Shown one piece after another: positions 8,431 through 17,268 of a DNA stretch of 64,000 nucleotides. The first letter of the stretch is position 1. Every line of letters starts with the position of its first letter. Below the pieces are notes generated by a model that did no database searches, was not told where the DNA came from, and was given only the letters and a program-made list of their open reading frames with translations. A program made the translations under genes and the position numbers. The stretch is from an uncultured Desulfosarcina sp. (GTDB lineage: Bacteria > Desulfobacterota > Desulfobacteria > Desulfobacterales > Desulfosarcinaceae): positions 2,232,001 through 2,296,000 of the forward strand of contig NZ_OY764190.1 in the NCBI RefSeq assembly GCF_963668215.1, given 5' to 3'.

Positions 8431-9071
8431 AGAAGAAGGGCACAGCAGTTTCAACAGAAAAAGTCAATCCGGCTTTCGAGAAGCTTGAGCAGCTTACCAA
8501 GATACAGCGGATCGGAATATGTGTGGGATTGCTGGTCTTGATTGTGGCGGCCTTTGTTTATTTCTCCTATCTTCCGAGTTTCAAGCAAATCGATAAGCTC
8601 AGAACCAAACTGGCCAAAATCGAAAAGGAGCTTGACGTCGCAAAGAAAAATGCACGGGAATTGAATGCCTTCAGAAAAAAAATGCAGGAAGCCGAAGAGC
8701 AGTTCAAGATTGTGATGCAGGCCCTGCCCGAAAAAGAAGAAATTCCAACACTGCTTACCGGGATATCCAGAGCGGGAAAAGAGTCGGGGCTGGATTTCAT
8801 CTTGTTTCAACCCAAGCCGGAGAGAAAGCAGGATTTTTATGCGGAGATTCCCGTTGCCATCAAAGTGACCGGCGATTATCATGGAGTGGCCACATTTTTC
8901 GAGAATGTCGCTGAACTGAACCGAATTGTCAATATCAGGGATGTCCACATGGTTCCGGATAAAGGCAACGCAAAGCTGGTTACCAATTGTTCAGCGGTCA
9001 CCTACAAATTTCTTGAAGAGTCCGCACAACCCAAAAAGAAAAGCAGAAAATCCAAGGGGAAGAAGAAGTAA
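8427..9071 (+). CDS. pilO: type IV pilus assembly protein PilO
   Basis: A 214-residue partner of PilN. It has a short basic N terminus, one transmembrane helix (IGICVGLLVLIVAAFVYFSY), a charged coiled coil, then a PilO periplasmic domain with LTGISRAGKESGLDFILFQP and VATFFENVAELNRIVNI. The C terminus is strongly lysine-rich. The start overlaps the pilN stop. Confidence 0.94.
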   Translation: MKKKGTAVSTEKVNPAFEKLEQLTKIQRIGICVGLLVLIVAAFVYFSYLPSFKQIDKLRTKLAKIEKELDVAKKNARELNAFRKKMQEAEEQFKIVMQALPEKEEIPTLLTGISRAGKESGLDFILFQPKPERKQDFYAEIPVAIKVTGDYHGVATFFENVAELNRIVNIRDVHMVPDKGNAKLVTNCSAVTYKFLEESAQPKKKSRKSKGKKK

Positions 9072-9076
9072 AAGCC

Positions 9077-9679
9077 ATGCGAATGCAAAATAGACAATTT
9101 TTCAGTTTTGTTCTTCTTTTTCTGATGATACTTTTCCTCTCCTGGGGATGTGGAGAGAAAGAAAAAACAGCCAAAGCTCCGGTGGTCAGCAAGAAAATAG
9201 CTGTCAAGAGCGAGGTTCAATCGCCTAAAGAAGACAAAACCGCGAAAACGGAAGCTTCCGCGAAAAAGTTGGAAAAGGAAAGCGTGGGCCAAGAGGCTCA
9301 GGCGACCACGCGCATTTACGACCCAAAGCAACGCATCGATCCGTTCATGCCGGTTTTCGGGGTGAAAAAAGAAGATACCGAGTCGAATGAAAGAAAGCGC
9401 AAAAAGCGGATTCCACAAACGCCACTGGAACGAATCAGCTTGGATCAGCTGAAACTGGTGGCCATTATTCGGGCCTCAACGGGCAATCGGGCTCTCGTCG
9501 AAGATGCCATGGGTAAGGGATATATCATCAGAAACGGGACCTATATCGGACTGAATTCGGGTATGGTTACCCAGATCAATGCCAACAGCGTGATTGTTGA
9601 AGAAGAGGTTGAAAACTTTAAAGGGGAGTTTGCTCTTCAAAGCACCGAAATAAAACTTCAGAAACCAGCTGGAGAATGA
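9077..9679 (+). CDS. pilP: type IV pilus lipoprotein PilP
   Basis: A 200-residue lipoprotein with a signal ending in LSWGC (Cys25). It links the PilNO inner-membrane complex to the PilQ secretin. A charged, disordered linker is followed by the PilP fold: RIDPFMPVF, TPLERISLDQLKLVAII and GYIIRNGTYIGLNSGMV are the family landmarks. It starts five bases after pilO and ends just before pilQ. Confidence 0.93.
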   Translation: MRMQNRQFFSFVLLFLMILFLSWGCGEKEKTAKAPVVSKKIAVKSEVQSPKEDKTAKTEASAKKLEKESVGQEAQATTRIYDPKQRIDPFMPVFGVKKEDTESNERKRKKRIPQTPLERISLDQLKLVAIIRASTGNRALVEDAMGKGYIIRNGTYIGLNSGMVTQINANSVIVEEEVENFKGEFALQSTEIKLQKPAGE

Positions 9680-9680
9680 T

Positions 9681-12071
9681 ATGCACAACTTCAGGATCAA
9701 ATTTTCAAAAGAATTGGCACTTGTTTTTTGTGTTGGATTGGCCGTTGCCTTTACCCATGCAGGATGTGCAACCCAGCAATCCGGTTCTAAAGCAGGTGCG
9801 GCCGGCGTTGATCCTTCCCAGGCATTGGTGATTACATCCGTTGAATTGTCCGAAACATCCGATTCGATGGAGGTGGTCATCGATGGACCCGATCCGTTGA
9901 CTTACACGTCGGTGAAACAGCCGGCTCCTTTGGGCGTGATTCTCTATTTTCCCAATACCCGTCTGAATGTTTCGCAAACCGATATGCAGTCTTCCGGCGA
10001 CCCCGTCACATCGGTTCATGCCGGTCAAATCGAAGCCCAACAGACCACCACAAGGATTGAAATCCTGCTGTCTGCGGATGTCCCCTACAATGTGGTCCAA
10101 AACGGAACTTCCCTGGCCGTTCGTTTCGATAAGCGCCCGGTTGCTTCATCCGGGGCCGAAACCCAAACAACGGAGCAATCCGCTGATACTGCGTCTTCGC
10201 CATCGGCACTGCCGTCAACGGCCATCCCGGAACAGTCTTCAGGCGTTTATCAAGGCACGGGAATACCGGTTGGGAAAGAAAATCAGATCTGGGTGAATCG
10301 CATCGATTTTCTCGGAGAATCCGCCGGTCGGTCTACATTGTCTATTGAGACGACGGCCAAGGTCGATTACAAGATTGAAAAAGTGTCCGACAAACTGCTT
10401 GAATTGCGTTTGATGAATGCCAACATTGCGGAATTCAGGCAGCGTCCGCTGATTACCACCCGTTTCGAAAGCGCCGTCAACCGGATTATGCCCATTCAGC
10501 TGCCTTCCATGAAGGACTTTTCGCTGTTTTCCATCGAATTGAGAGAATCCGTACCCTATTATACGGAACAGGTTGGCACGTTGCTTTTGGTTCATTTTGA
10601 CGCCTCTTCCATACCGCCCGCACCTGCCGACGAGAGTAACCTGCCGGACTGGAAAAAAGCACTTGTAGAAACCGTAGGACCGGCGGATGTGATTGCTTCT
10701 GATTCTTCAGGATCGGAAAGCGGCAGTAACATTGTCAGTCCCGGGAAGGCACCGGCCGCAGGGGATAAACCGGCTTCCGGCGAATTGGAAGATGTGATTT
10801 TGGAAGCCGACCAGGCCATGGTGGTAACCAAAAGGGCGAAAAAGTATACCGGTGAAAAGATCGCGCTGGATTTTTTCCAGACAGACATCAAGAATGTCTT
10901 CCGGATTCTGCGGGAGGTCAGCGGGAAAAACTTTGCAATCGACAAAGATGTCCAAGGAAAAGTCACCCTTACGCTGGACAAGCCGGTTCCCTGGGATCAG
11001 GTCATGGATCTGGTGCTGCGGATGAACCAGTTGGGCATGGTTGTCGAAGGCGATATTGTAAGAATCGCGACGCTGGCAACGCTTAAAAAGGAAAACGATC
11101 TTCGCAAGGCGCAGATTGCCGCAATGCAGAAGGAAAAAGAGCAGATCAAGGCACTGGAACCGCTGCAAACCCGTTACATCCCGATCAGCTATTCGGATGC
11201 GGCCAAAGAAGTGGTTCCCCATCTGCAAGGCATCATTACGAAAGGTCGGGGGTCGGTTACCGTCGACAGCAAAAACAATCAGATCATCATTACAGACACC
11301 GCCGATATCATCGCCCAGGCAGAAGAGATCACCAGACAGATCGACAAGGTCACCTCGCAGGTGGTGATCGAAGCCCGGGTCGTGGAGATCACCGAGAGCT
11401 ATTCCAAGGATCTGGGCTTTTCCTGGTCGGGTGAGGTGGGGCCCATTGCCCTGAACGACAAGGTTTCCCTCGGTGGAAGCGTGGCCATGAATTATCCTGC
11501 CACTGCAGATAGCAGTATCGGGTTCAGCCTTGCACGCACCCTGGATACTCCCTTTTCATTGGATGCGGAGCTTTCCGCGCTCGAAACCAACGGACACGGC
11601 AAGATCCTTTCGGCTCCCAAAATTGTTACGCTCAACAATAAAAAAGCGACGATCAAGCAGGGCCAGGAAATCGGATACCTGGAAAGAGATTCAGCGGGTG
11701 GGTCCTCCGTAAAATTCAAAGATGTGGACTTGCTCCTCGAGGTTACTCCCCATGTGACCCCGGACAACCGCATTTCTCTTACCATAACGCTGCAGAAAAA
11801 CGATGTTACCGATTATGTCGACGGGGTGCCCGTTATCGCCACCAATGAAGCCAATACCCAGCTTCTGGTCAACGACGGTGATACGATCGTGATTGGCGGC
11901 ATCATAAAATCCTCGGAAACCAAAGCGAAGAACGCCTTTCCGGGCCTTCACAAAATTCCGGTGCTGGGGTGGATGTTCCAGGAAAACATCGAAGAAAAAG
12001 ACGATAACGAATTGCTGATCTTCCTGAATCCGAAAATTGTGCAACTGGAGCAACGCATGCCGGCTTTCTAA
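9681..12071 (+). CDS. pilQ: type IV pilus secretin PilQ
   Basis: A 796-residue outer-membrane secretin through which the pilus passes. The N terminus ends in a lipobox-like AFTHAGC (Cys29). Two AMIN domains (about 45-150 and 205-305) probably bind peptidoglycan. An STN/N0 domain (about 390-450), an N1 domain (about 490-560, RYIPISYSDAAKEVVPHL) and the secretin core (about 580-795) with ILSAPKIVTLNNKKATIKQG and LLIFLNPKIV follow. It is the last gene of the operon, followed by a strong terminator. Confidence 0.96.
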   Translation: MHNFRIKFSKELALVFCVGLAVAFTHAGCATQQSGSKAGAAGVDPSQALVITSVELSETSDSMEVVIDGPDPLTYTSVKQPAPLGVILYFPNTRLNVSQTDMQSSGDPVTSVHAGQIEAQQTTTRIEILLSADVPYNVVQNGTSLAVRFDKRPVASSGAETQTTEQSADTASSPSALPSTAIPEQSSGVYQGTGIPVGKENQIWVNRIDFLGESAGRSTLSIETTAKVDYKIEKVSDKLLELRLMNANIAEFRQRPLITTRFESAVNRIMPIQLPSMKDFSLFSIELRESVPYYTEQVGTLLLVHFDASSIPPAPADESNLPDWKKALVETVGPADVIASDSSGSESGSNIVSPGKAPAAGDKPASGELEDVILEADQAMVVTKRAKKYTGEKIALDFFQTDIKNVFRILREVSGKNFAIDKDVQGKVTLTLDKPVPWDQVMDLVLRMNQLGMVVEGDIVRIATLATLKKENDLRKAQIAAMQKEKEQIKALEPLQTRYIPISYSDAAKEVVPHLQGIITKGRGSVTVDSKNNQIIITDTADIIAQAEEITRQIDKVTSQVVIEARVVEITESYSKDLGFSWSGEVGPIALNDKVSLGGSVAMNYPATADSSIGFSLARTLDTPFSLDAELSALETNGHGKILSAPKIVTLNNKKATIKQGQEIGYLERDSAGGSSVKFKDVDLLLEVTPHVTPDNRISLTITLQKNDVTDYVDGVPVIATNEANTQLLVNDGDTIVIGGIIKSSETKAKNAFPGLHKIPVLGWMFQENIEEKDDNELLIFLNPKIVQLEQRMPAF

Positions 12072-12133
12072 CCGGATTTGTAACTAATTATAGACGGTCG
12101 TTTCGTAACAACTTACTTGAATGGATATAAACG

Positions 12134-12188
12134 AACTGAAGCCGGAGGCCGGATGATCGACATCCGAATCCCGGCTTCAGTTTTTTTT
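12134..12188 (+). terminator. rho-independent terminator after pilQ
   Basis: AACTGAAGCCGG (12134-12145) pairs with CCGGCTTCAGTT (12171-12182), enclosing a smaller GGATG/CATCC hairpin, and runs into eight consecutive T (12181-12188). It lies about 65 bases past the pilQ stop. Confidence 0.92.
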
Positions 12189-12217
12189 GTCTCCGCCGTT
12201 TTTATGGGTAGAGGCTC

Positions 12218-12874
12218 CTACCCCCCGTAAAGAACCGCCAGGATGATGGCTTGGCCGCTGGCGGCGGCAATCAAGTGGGGCGTGGTGGACAAATAGTAGG
12301 CACTGTCCCCGGGTTCCAGATCGAAGTGGTCGTCGCCGATGTCCAGTGAAACCGCTCCTTCCAGCACGTAGATAAACTCTTCGCCGTCATGGACGGAGCG
12401 CTCCTGGTCCGGGGCCTCCTCCAATTGAACAATCAGGGATTCCATGTGGCGGCCCTTTACTTCCGGGGCCAGGCTTCGATAGGTGTAGGCCTGTTTTTTG
12501 CCTTTCTGCGAGGTGGAGCGGGAGACGATTTTCTGCTCGCCCTTGCGGGTGATGGCATAAAGCTTTTCGCCCACTCCGGAAACCAGGCGGCCGAAAGCGC
12601 TGTCCAAGGCCTTGGAGAGCTTGATGGCCGTTCCCAGCTGGGGCTGGACTTCGCAGTTTTCGATGCTGGCGAGCAGCTCCACCTCGAAACCAGTCATGTG
12701 GGACAGCTCTTCCAGGGAGATTCCCTTGGCTTCGCGGATGGTCTTGATGCGCTGCCCGATGTCTTCGCGTTCGCCTTCCGATGGAGCCCCGCAGTCGGTC
12801 GACGCATCGATCCGACCGGTAAGATCTTCGAAGTAATCCACGTTGATGTGGGGTTTTTTCCCGCTTGTTTCCAT
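12218..12874 (-). CDS. XRE-family regulator with C-terminal cupin sensor domain
   Basis: A 218-residue regulator. The HTH_3 domain (about residues 38-95) reads IGQRIKTIREAKGISLEELSH. A cupin_2 barrel ends the protein (HDGEEFIYVLEGAVSLDIGD, LEPGDSAYYL), the usual layout of regulators that bind a small ligand through the cupin. The ATG has AGGAG upstream. It is the last gene of a five-gene minus-strand group of acyl-CoA enzymes and probably regulates that or a related pathway. The ligand is unknown. Confidence 0.85.
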   Translation of the reverse strand: METSGKKPHINVDYFEDLTGRIDASTDCGAPSEGEREDIGQRIKTIREAKGISLEELSHMTGFEVELLASIENCEVQPQLGTAIKLSKALDSAFGRLVSGVGEKLYAITRKGEQKIVSRSTSQKGKKQAYTYRSLAPEVKGRHMESLIVQLEEAPDQERSVHDGEEFIYVLEGAVSLDIGDDHFDLEPGDSAYYLSTTPHLIAAASGQAIILAVLYGG

Positions 12875-12936
12875 GGCAATGCTCCTGCTATTGATTTTTT
12901 ATTCTTTCAATGTGCGACAATATTGACGGCTGCCGG

Positions 12937-14103
12937 TCACGGCTGATAGCGCTCCGGCAGCACAGCCTTTTCCCCCCATTCGGCAGGAATATTCTGGCCG
13001 GCCGATTCGCCGAATTTTTCCTTGAATTTTTTCAATCCCGGTCGGGCGAATTTCAGATGCCCCTCTTTTAGGGTCCGGCCGTTGATCACTGCCTCGCTTC
13101 GCAGCCGGTGCCCGACGGTGCGCTCCATCTGGCGCCCCAGCCACAACACCCGGTCCACATCGTATCCATGCTCGATGCCCATCTCGTCGATCTGGACGAG
13201 CATATCTTCCAGGCAGGTCAGACCGACATAGCGGGGATCTTCGTAGTAGTATTCGCCCGTGCCGGGCACCGGGCAGTCATCCAGGAAGTTGGCCGGCTGA
13301 CCGCCCATACCGCCCAGGGTGCCCTCGAAATGGCAGATGCCTGCCTGCAGGGCAGCCAGCACCGAGGCCGAGGCTACCCGTTTGGTCTCATGGAAATGGG
13401 CGATATGCAAGGACGTATCCGGAATTTCGTCCAGAATCATGGAAAAGTAGCGGTAAACTTCCGGTGCCGATGCGCTGCCGTCATGGTCGGCGTGCTCGAT
13501 GTCCGTTGCGCCGATCTCCAGCCACCGTTTGGTGAACTCCACGGCATCCTTGAGTTCGGTCGCTCCGGCAATGGGGCTGCCCCAGATGGTGCTGACCGTA
13601 CCGCACATTTTCAAACCGGCGTCCCGGCATTTGCGGATGGCGCTTTCGCACTCTTTCCAGTACGCGGGCAAGGTGGTCCCGGAATTGGCGAAGTGGTGCT
13701 CTTCCTCGGTGGAAACCATCATCAGGCAGCGGTCCGGCCCCACGCCCTTTTTGGCCAGTTCGATGGCCCGGTCCACAGACGGCTCGCGAATGGTCACCGC
13801 AGTGATGGTGAGTTCGTCCGGGTCGACGCCCCGTTTTTTGCAGCGGGCCTTGAATCGGTCGCTGCGCAGGTGGGCCAGCACCTCTTCGGCATCGCTGAAC
13901 TGGGGCATCAGGTAGGGATTGCCGAGGTTGGTCACCTCGATATTCCTGCAGCCGGCAAAAATCATTTCTTCCGCGTAGAAAATCTTGGCCCGGGTGGATA
14001 CGAATTTTTCCAGGTGCTGGAATCCATCCCGGACGGTGATGTCCCCCAAGGTCACTTTTTTAGGCATTCGCGGAAATATTTTCCAGTAGTCGTATTCGGT
14101 CAT
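12937..14103 (-). CDS. HMG-CoA-lyase-like pyruvate-carboxyltransferase-fold protein lacking the catalytic Cys
   Basis: A 388-residue DRE-TIM metallolyase-fold protein. The start at 14103 has an excellent AAGGAGG site. Metal-ligand motifs are present: DITVRDGFQ near residue 22 and HFHETKR in the barrel. IEVTNLGNPYLMPQFSDAEEVL parallels the HMG-CoA lyase substrate region. The lyase signature G-x-GGCP reads GGMGGQP, so Gln replaces the catalytic Cys, and an insertion of about 20 residues follows. It sits 13 bases after the enoyl-CoA hydratase gene. An acyl-CoA-cleaving or condensing role is inferred; true HMG-CoA lyase activity is doubtful. Confidence 0.75.
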   Translation of the reverse strand: MTEYDYWKIFPRMPKKVTLGDITVRDGFQHLEKFVSTRAKIFYAEEMIFAGCRNIEVTNLGNPYLMPQFSDAEEVLAHLRSDRFKARCKKRGVDPDELTITAVTIREPSVDRAIELAKKGVGPDRCLMMVSTEEEHHFANSGTTLPAYWKECESAIRKCRDAGLKMCGTVSTIWGSPIAGATELKDAVEFTKRWLEIGATDIEHADHDGSASAPEVYRYFSMILDEIPDTSLHIAHFHETKRVASASVLAALQAGICHFEGTLGGMGGQPANFLDDCPVPGTGEYYYEDPRYVGLTCLEDMLVQIDEMGIEHGYDVDRVLWLGRQMERTVGHRLRSEAVINGRTLKEGHLKFARPGLKKFKEKFGESAGQNIPAEWGEKAVLPERYQP

Positions 14104-14116
14104 GATATCCTCCTTT

Positions 14117-14899
14117 TTATAATCCCTTATACACCGGTTTGCGCTTTTCCCGAAAGGCGGCCAGGCCTTCGAGGCGATCCTCGGTGGGAATGCAGACCCA
14201 GTAGGCGTTGGACTCGATGGCCAGACCGGTGGAAAGGTCCGTCTCCATGCCGTAGTTGATGGCGTACTTGGCCTGTTCGATGGCCACGGGGCCGGTTTCG
14301 CAGATCTCGGCGGCCATCTCGCGGCAGGTGGCGATGAGGTCTTCGGGCGCACAGATCTTGTTCACCAGGCCGATTTCCAGGGCTTCATCGGCGCCGATCC
14401 GTTTGCCGGTGAAGATCAGTTCCTTGGCCTTGCCCTTGCCTACCAGTCGGGGCAGGCGTTGGGTGCCCCCGGCGCCGGGGATGATGGCCAAGCGGGTTTC
14501 GGTAAGCCCCATGGTGGCGTTCTGCGAGGCAATGCGGATATCAGACGCCAGGGCCAGCTCCGTGCCGCCGCCCAGGGCCACAGCATTAACCGCGGCGATC
14601 ACCGGCTTGTTAAGCTGTTCAATTTCGGTAAAGAGGTTGCGAATGGTATAGATGTATTCCTTTACCTGAATGGGCGACAGGGTCGCTCTTTCTTTCAGAT
14701 CGGCGCCGGAACAGAAAGCCCGTTCGCCGCTGCCCGTGACGATCACGACCCGCACACCCGGATCGAAACGGATTTCGGCGATTTTGGCCTTGAGGGCATG
14801 CAGCAGAGCAAAGTTGAAGGAATTCATCACTTCGGGTCGGTTCAGCGTGATTACGGCTACGCCTTCCTGCTGTTCGCTGAGCAAAATGGATTCGTTCAT
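14117..14899 (-). CDS. enoyl-CoA hydratase/isomerase family protein (methylglutaconyl-CoA-hydratase-like)
   Basis: A 260-residue crotonase-fold protein. Both acid-base glutamates are visible: one in GGGTELALASDIRIA and one in GLTETRLAIIPGAGGTQRLPR. The oxyanion-hole segment is CSGADLKER. The LAIIPGAGGTQRLPR plus KELIFTGKRIGADEAL pattern is closest to AUH-type 3-methylglutaconyl-CoA hydratases among families I know. Together with the flanking acyl-CoA dehydrogenase and lyase-like gene this suggests branched-chain acyl-CoA or similar degradation; the substrate is inferred. Confidence 0.85.
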   Translation of the reverse strand: MNESILLSEQQEGVAVITLNRPEVMNSFNFALLHALKAKIAEIRFDPGVRVVIVTGSGERAFCSGADLKERATLSPIQVKEYIYTIRNLFTEIEQLNKPVIAAVNAVALGGGTELALASDIRIASQNATMGLTETRLAIIPGAGGTQRLPRLVGKGKAKELIFTGKRIGADEALEIGLVNKICAPEDLIATCREMAAEICETGPVAIEQAKYAINYGMETDLSTGLAIESNAYWVCIPTEDRLEGLAAFREKRKPVYKGL

Positions 14900-14932
14900 A
14901 CGATTCTCCTTTATGGTCCCGATTCGTGGCGG

Positions 14933-16081
14933 TCAGCAGCCGATGTACCGGGAGATGACAAGGCGCTGAACCTCGGAAGTGCCTTCGCCGATGTCCAGCA
15001 GCTTCTGATCGCGGTAGAACCGTTCCACGTCGTATTCCTTCATCAGGCCGTAGCCGCCGTGAATCTGTACGGCATGGTTGGCTACACGGCCCATGAGTTC
15101 GGAACAGTAAAGCTTGGCCATGGCGGCTTCTTTTTCAAACGGCCGTTTTTGGTCCCTGAGCCAGCAGGCTTTATAAAGCAGGTTGCGGCCGCACTCGATC
15201 TCCATGGCGCTGTCGGCCAGCTTGAAGGCCACGGCCTGGAACTTGGAGATGGGTTGGCCGAACTGCTCGCGCTCACGGGCATATTTTAGGGCCGTGTCGT
15301 AGGCTCCCTGGGCGCCGCCCAATCCCATGGCACCGATGGAAAGGCGACCGCCATCCAGGGTCTTCAGCATCTGATGGAATCCGTCGCCCTGATTGCCCAG
15401 CATGTTTTCGGCCGGCACCCGTACGTCGTCGAAATAGAGTTCGGCGGTGTTGGAAGCGCGCCACATCATCTTTTTTTTCATGGGGACGGCCTTGAAACCC
15501 TTGGTGCCGCTTTCGACGATAAAGCAGGTATATTCGGGCTTGCCGTTGGGGCGGGTGCCCGTAATGGCCTGCACGGTTACCCCCAGGGTCATCTCGCTGG
15601 CTGCGTTGGTGATGAAAATCTTGGAGCCGTTGATCACCCATTCATCGCCGTCGCGTACCGCCGTGGTTTTCGACCCGCCGGCATCGGAGCCGGCCGTGGG
15701 TTCGGTAAGGCCGAAGCCCCATACGGCCTCACCGCTGCAGAGTTTGGGCAGATATTTCTTTTTCTGCTCTTCGTTGCCGAAGTAATACAGCGGTCCGATG
15801 CCCAGCGAGTTGCCTGCGGCAATGGTGGCTGCCTGGGAGCCGTCCACCCGGGCGATCTCCTCTACGGCGATGATGTAGGAGATGTAGTCCATGGCCTGGC
15901 CTTCGTAGGCTTCCGACACGAACATGCCGAACAGACCGATTTCCCCCATTTTGCGGGTGAGGTCGGTGGAAAATTCCTCCGCCTCGTCCAGTTCCAGAGC
16001 CACCGGCGCAATTTCACTCTGGGCGAACTTGCGCACCTCTTTGCGAATCATTTCCTGTTCTTTGGTCAAGTCAAAATCCAC
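14933..16081 (-). CDS. acyl-CoA dehydrogenase
   Basis: A 382-residue FAD enzyme for alpha,beta-desaturation of an acyl-CoA. It starts MDFDLTKEQEMIRKEVRKFA. Family signatures are GFGLTEPTAGSDAGG (FAD binding), QFGQPISKFQAVAFKLAD, and QIHGGYGLMKEYDVERFYRD. The catalytic base Glu is in IGEGTSEVQRLVISR, the position used by short-chain and butyryl-type enzymes. It lies between the TetR gene and the hydratase in one operon. Confidence 0.93.
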   Translation of the reverse strand: MDFDLTKEQEMIRKEVRKFAQSEIAPVALELDEAEEFSTDLTRKMGEIGLFGMFVSEAYEGQAMDYISYIIAVEEIARVDGSQAATIAAGNSLGIGPLYYFGNEEQKKKYLPKLCSGEAVWGFGLTEPTAGSDAGGSKTTAVRDGDEWVINGSKIFITNAASEMTLGVTVQAITGTRPNGKPEYTCFIVESGTKGFKAVPMKKKMMWRASNTAELYFDDVRVPAENMLGNQGDGFHQMLKTLDGGRLSIGAMGLGGAQGAYDTALKYAREREQFGQPISKFQAVAFKLADSAMEIECGRNLLYKACWLRDQKRPFEKEAAMAKLYCSELMGRVANHAVQIHGGYGLMKEYDVERFYRDQKLLDIGEGTSEVQRLVISRYIGC

Positions 16082-16099
16082 AACGGCCTCCTTTCGGTC

Positions 16100-16684
16100 T
16101 CAAGGGATGTCGGTTTTTCCCTGTTTCAGTCCGGTTATGATAAACGATTCATAGATGTCGGCGATCTCCCCCACCATCAGGCGGCCGCCGGGGTTGTACC
16201 AGGTGGCGCCGGCCGTGCAGAGCGTAAGAATGGCATAGGAGAGAATTTTTACGTCAACGTCGGCAAAGACGCCTTCTGCGGTTCCCTGCCGGATGAGATC
16301 CTGAAAAATCGTTTCGTACTCGTCCCGCTTCTGGACGATGGCGTGGTAGTGTTCGGCGGTGAGGCCCCGCAGTTCGCTGTTGGCGATGAAGTTCTCCTTC
16401 TGCCGTTCCAGATGAAAACGGACATGGCTGCGCACTGCCGTTCGCATGCGCTGTTCCACGCCCGCTACCGCGGCCAGACGGTCCTTCAGATAGGTGGTTA
16501 AATCGTCCATGGTGGACTTGAGAATGTGGTAGAGCAGCTCTTCCTTGCTGGCGTAGTGATAATAGATGCTGGCCTTCTGGATACCGCTGCCCCTGGCGAT
16601 ATCGCTGATGCTGGTGGCAAAGTACCCCTTTTTAAAAAAGAGATCGATGGATACGGATTTGATGGTCGCTTTCATATCGGTCAT
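16100..16684 (-). CDS. TetR-family regulator of the acyl-CoA operon
   Basis: About 194 residues from the ATG at 16684, preceded by GGGAG; an in-frame extension upstream runs through the operator and is rejected. The TetR_N helix-turn-helix is FFKKGYFATSISDIARGSGIQKASIYYHYASKEELL. The C-terminal ligand domain is all-alpha, as in FadR/PaaR-type repressors that respond to acyl-CoAs. It is the first gene of the minus-strand operon, 18 bases before the acyl-CoA dehydrogenase, and has a promoter and palindrome immediately upstream. Confidence 0.9.
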   Translation of the reverse strand: MTDMKATIKSVSIDLFFKKGYFATSISDIARGSGIQKASIYYHYASKEELLYHILKSTMDDLTTYLKDRLAAVAGVEQRMRTAVRSHVRFHLERQKENFIANSELRGLTAEHYHAIVQKRDEYETIFQDLIRQGTAEGVFADVDVKILSYAILTLCTAGATWYNPGGRLMVGEIADIYESFIITGLKQGKTDIP

Positions 16685-16751
16685 GGGGTGGCTCCCGTGA
16701 TGAAGCGCTTCGGTCGGCAATGATCCGCGGCGGTAGCGCGGCAGAGATTTT

Positions 16752-16765
16752 ACCGACCGGTCGTT
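16752..16765. promoter_or_regulatory. TetR-type palindromic operator
   Basis: CGACCGGTCG at 16754-16763 is a perfect palindrome inside ACCGACCGGTCGTT. It begins about 12 bases downstream of the -10 element of the minus-strand promoter, in the early transcribed region where a TetR repressor would block its own operon. A near copy sits upstream of the second TetR gene at 51705-51718. Confidence 0.7.
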
Positions 16766-16775
16766 AGGCAATCTC

Positions 16776-16804
16776 TATTTACGTGCCGGGCTATGCGATG
16801 TCAA
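16776..16804 (-). promoter_or_regulatory. sigma-70 promoter of the TetR/acyl-CoA operon
   Basis: On the minus strand, TTGACA (16804-16799), an exact 17-base spacer and TAAATA (16781-16776) form a near-consensus promoter reading toward the TetR gene, with the palindromic operator just downstream. The remaining spacer up to 16983 also serves the rightward genes; I see no clear promoter there apart from an isolated TATCAT at 16861. Confidence 0.7.
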
Positions 16805-16983
16805 GCCAAAAATCCATTTGAATGGGCAAAATTGTTGGTGATTCAGCCTGGTTTTTTGTGTATCATGCGCACCGTGGTTATGTTAGTGGGTAGACCGCGC
16901 CAGGGGCGATTTCGCTTTTTGTTTGCACGCGCCTTCGACCCTGTCGGGCGGTCCAGCCACCTTCAAGGAGGTCTACCGACGCT

Positions 16984-17229
16984 ATGGACGAAAAGCAGAG
17001 AAAACATCGCATTTTCAAGGAAAAGGGAAAAATTGAACAGGTGACGCACTGGGATCTGGATTACCTGTCCAGGGAAGAAATCAATGATCTCTATGTACAA
17101 AAGCGAGAGAAAAAATACCGGGAATCGCAATCGGAACACCGGTCCAGCGGCAAAAAACTGGCGTTGATGCTCATCGGGATGGGACTTGCTTTGCTGGCAG
17201 GCGCGCTTTTTCTGGCATCCCGGCTCTGA
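16984..17229 (+). CDS. small single-pass membrane protein, unknown function
   Basis: 81 residues with AAGGAGG upstream (spacing about 13). The N-terminal two thirds is highly charged and soluble (MDEKQRKHRIFKEKGK); one transmembrane helix closes the protein (LALMLIGMGLALLAGALFLA, about residues 59-78), so it is a C-tail anchored or type II protein. It is 39 bases before the flavoprotein gene on the same strand. I do not recognise the family. Confidence 0.6.
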   Translation: MDEKQRKHRIFKEKGKIEQVTHWDLDYLSREEINDLYVQKREKKYRESQSEHRSSGKKLALMLIGMGLALLAGALFLASRL

Positions 17230-17268
17230 TGGAACGAGGAATCGAAAGTTCGAGACAGGAGAGAAACG

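Noticed and set aside
14104..14352. N-terminal extension of the HMG-CoA-lyase-like gene
   Set aside because: It overlaps the hydratase gene in another frame; the ATG at 14103 has an ideal AAGGAGG site.
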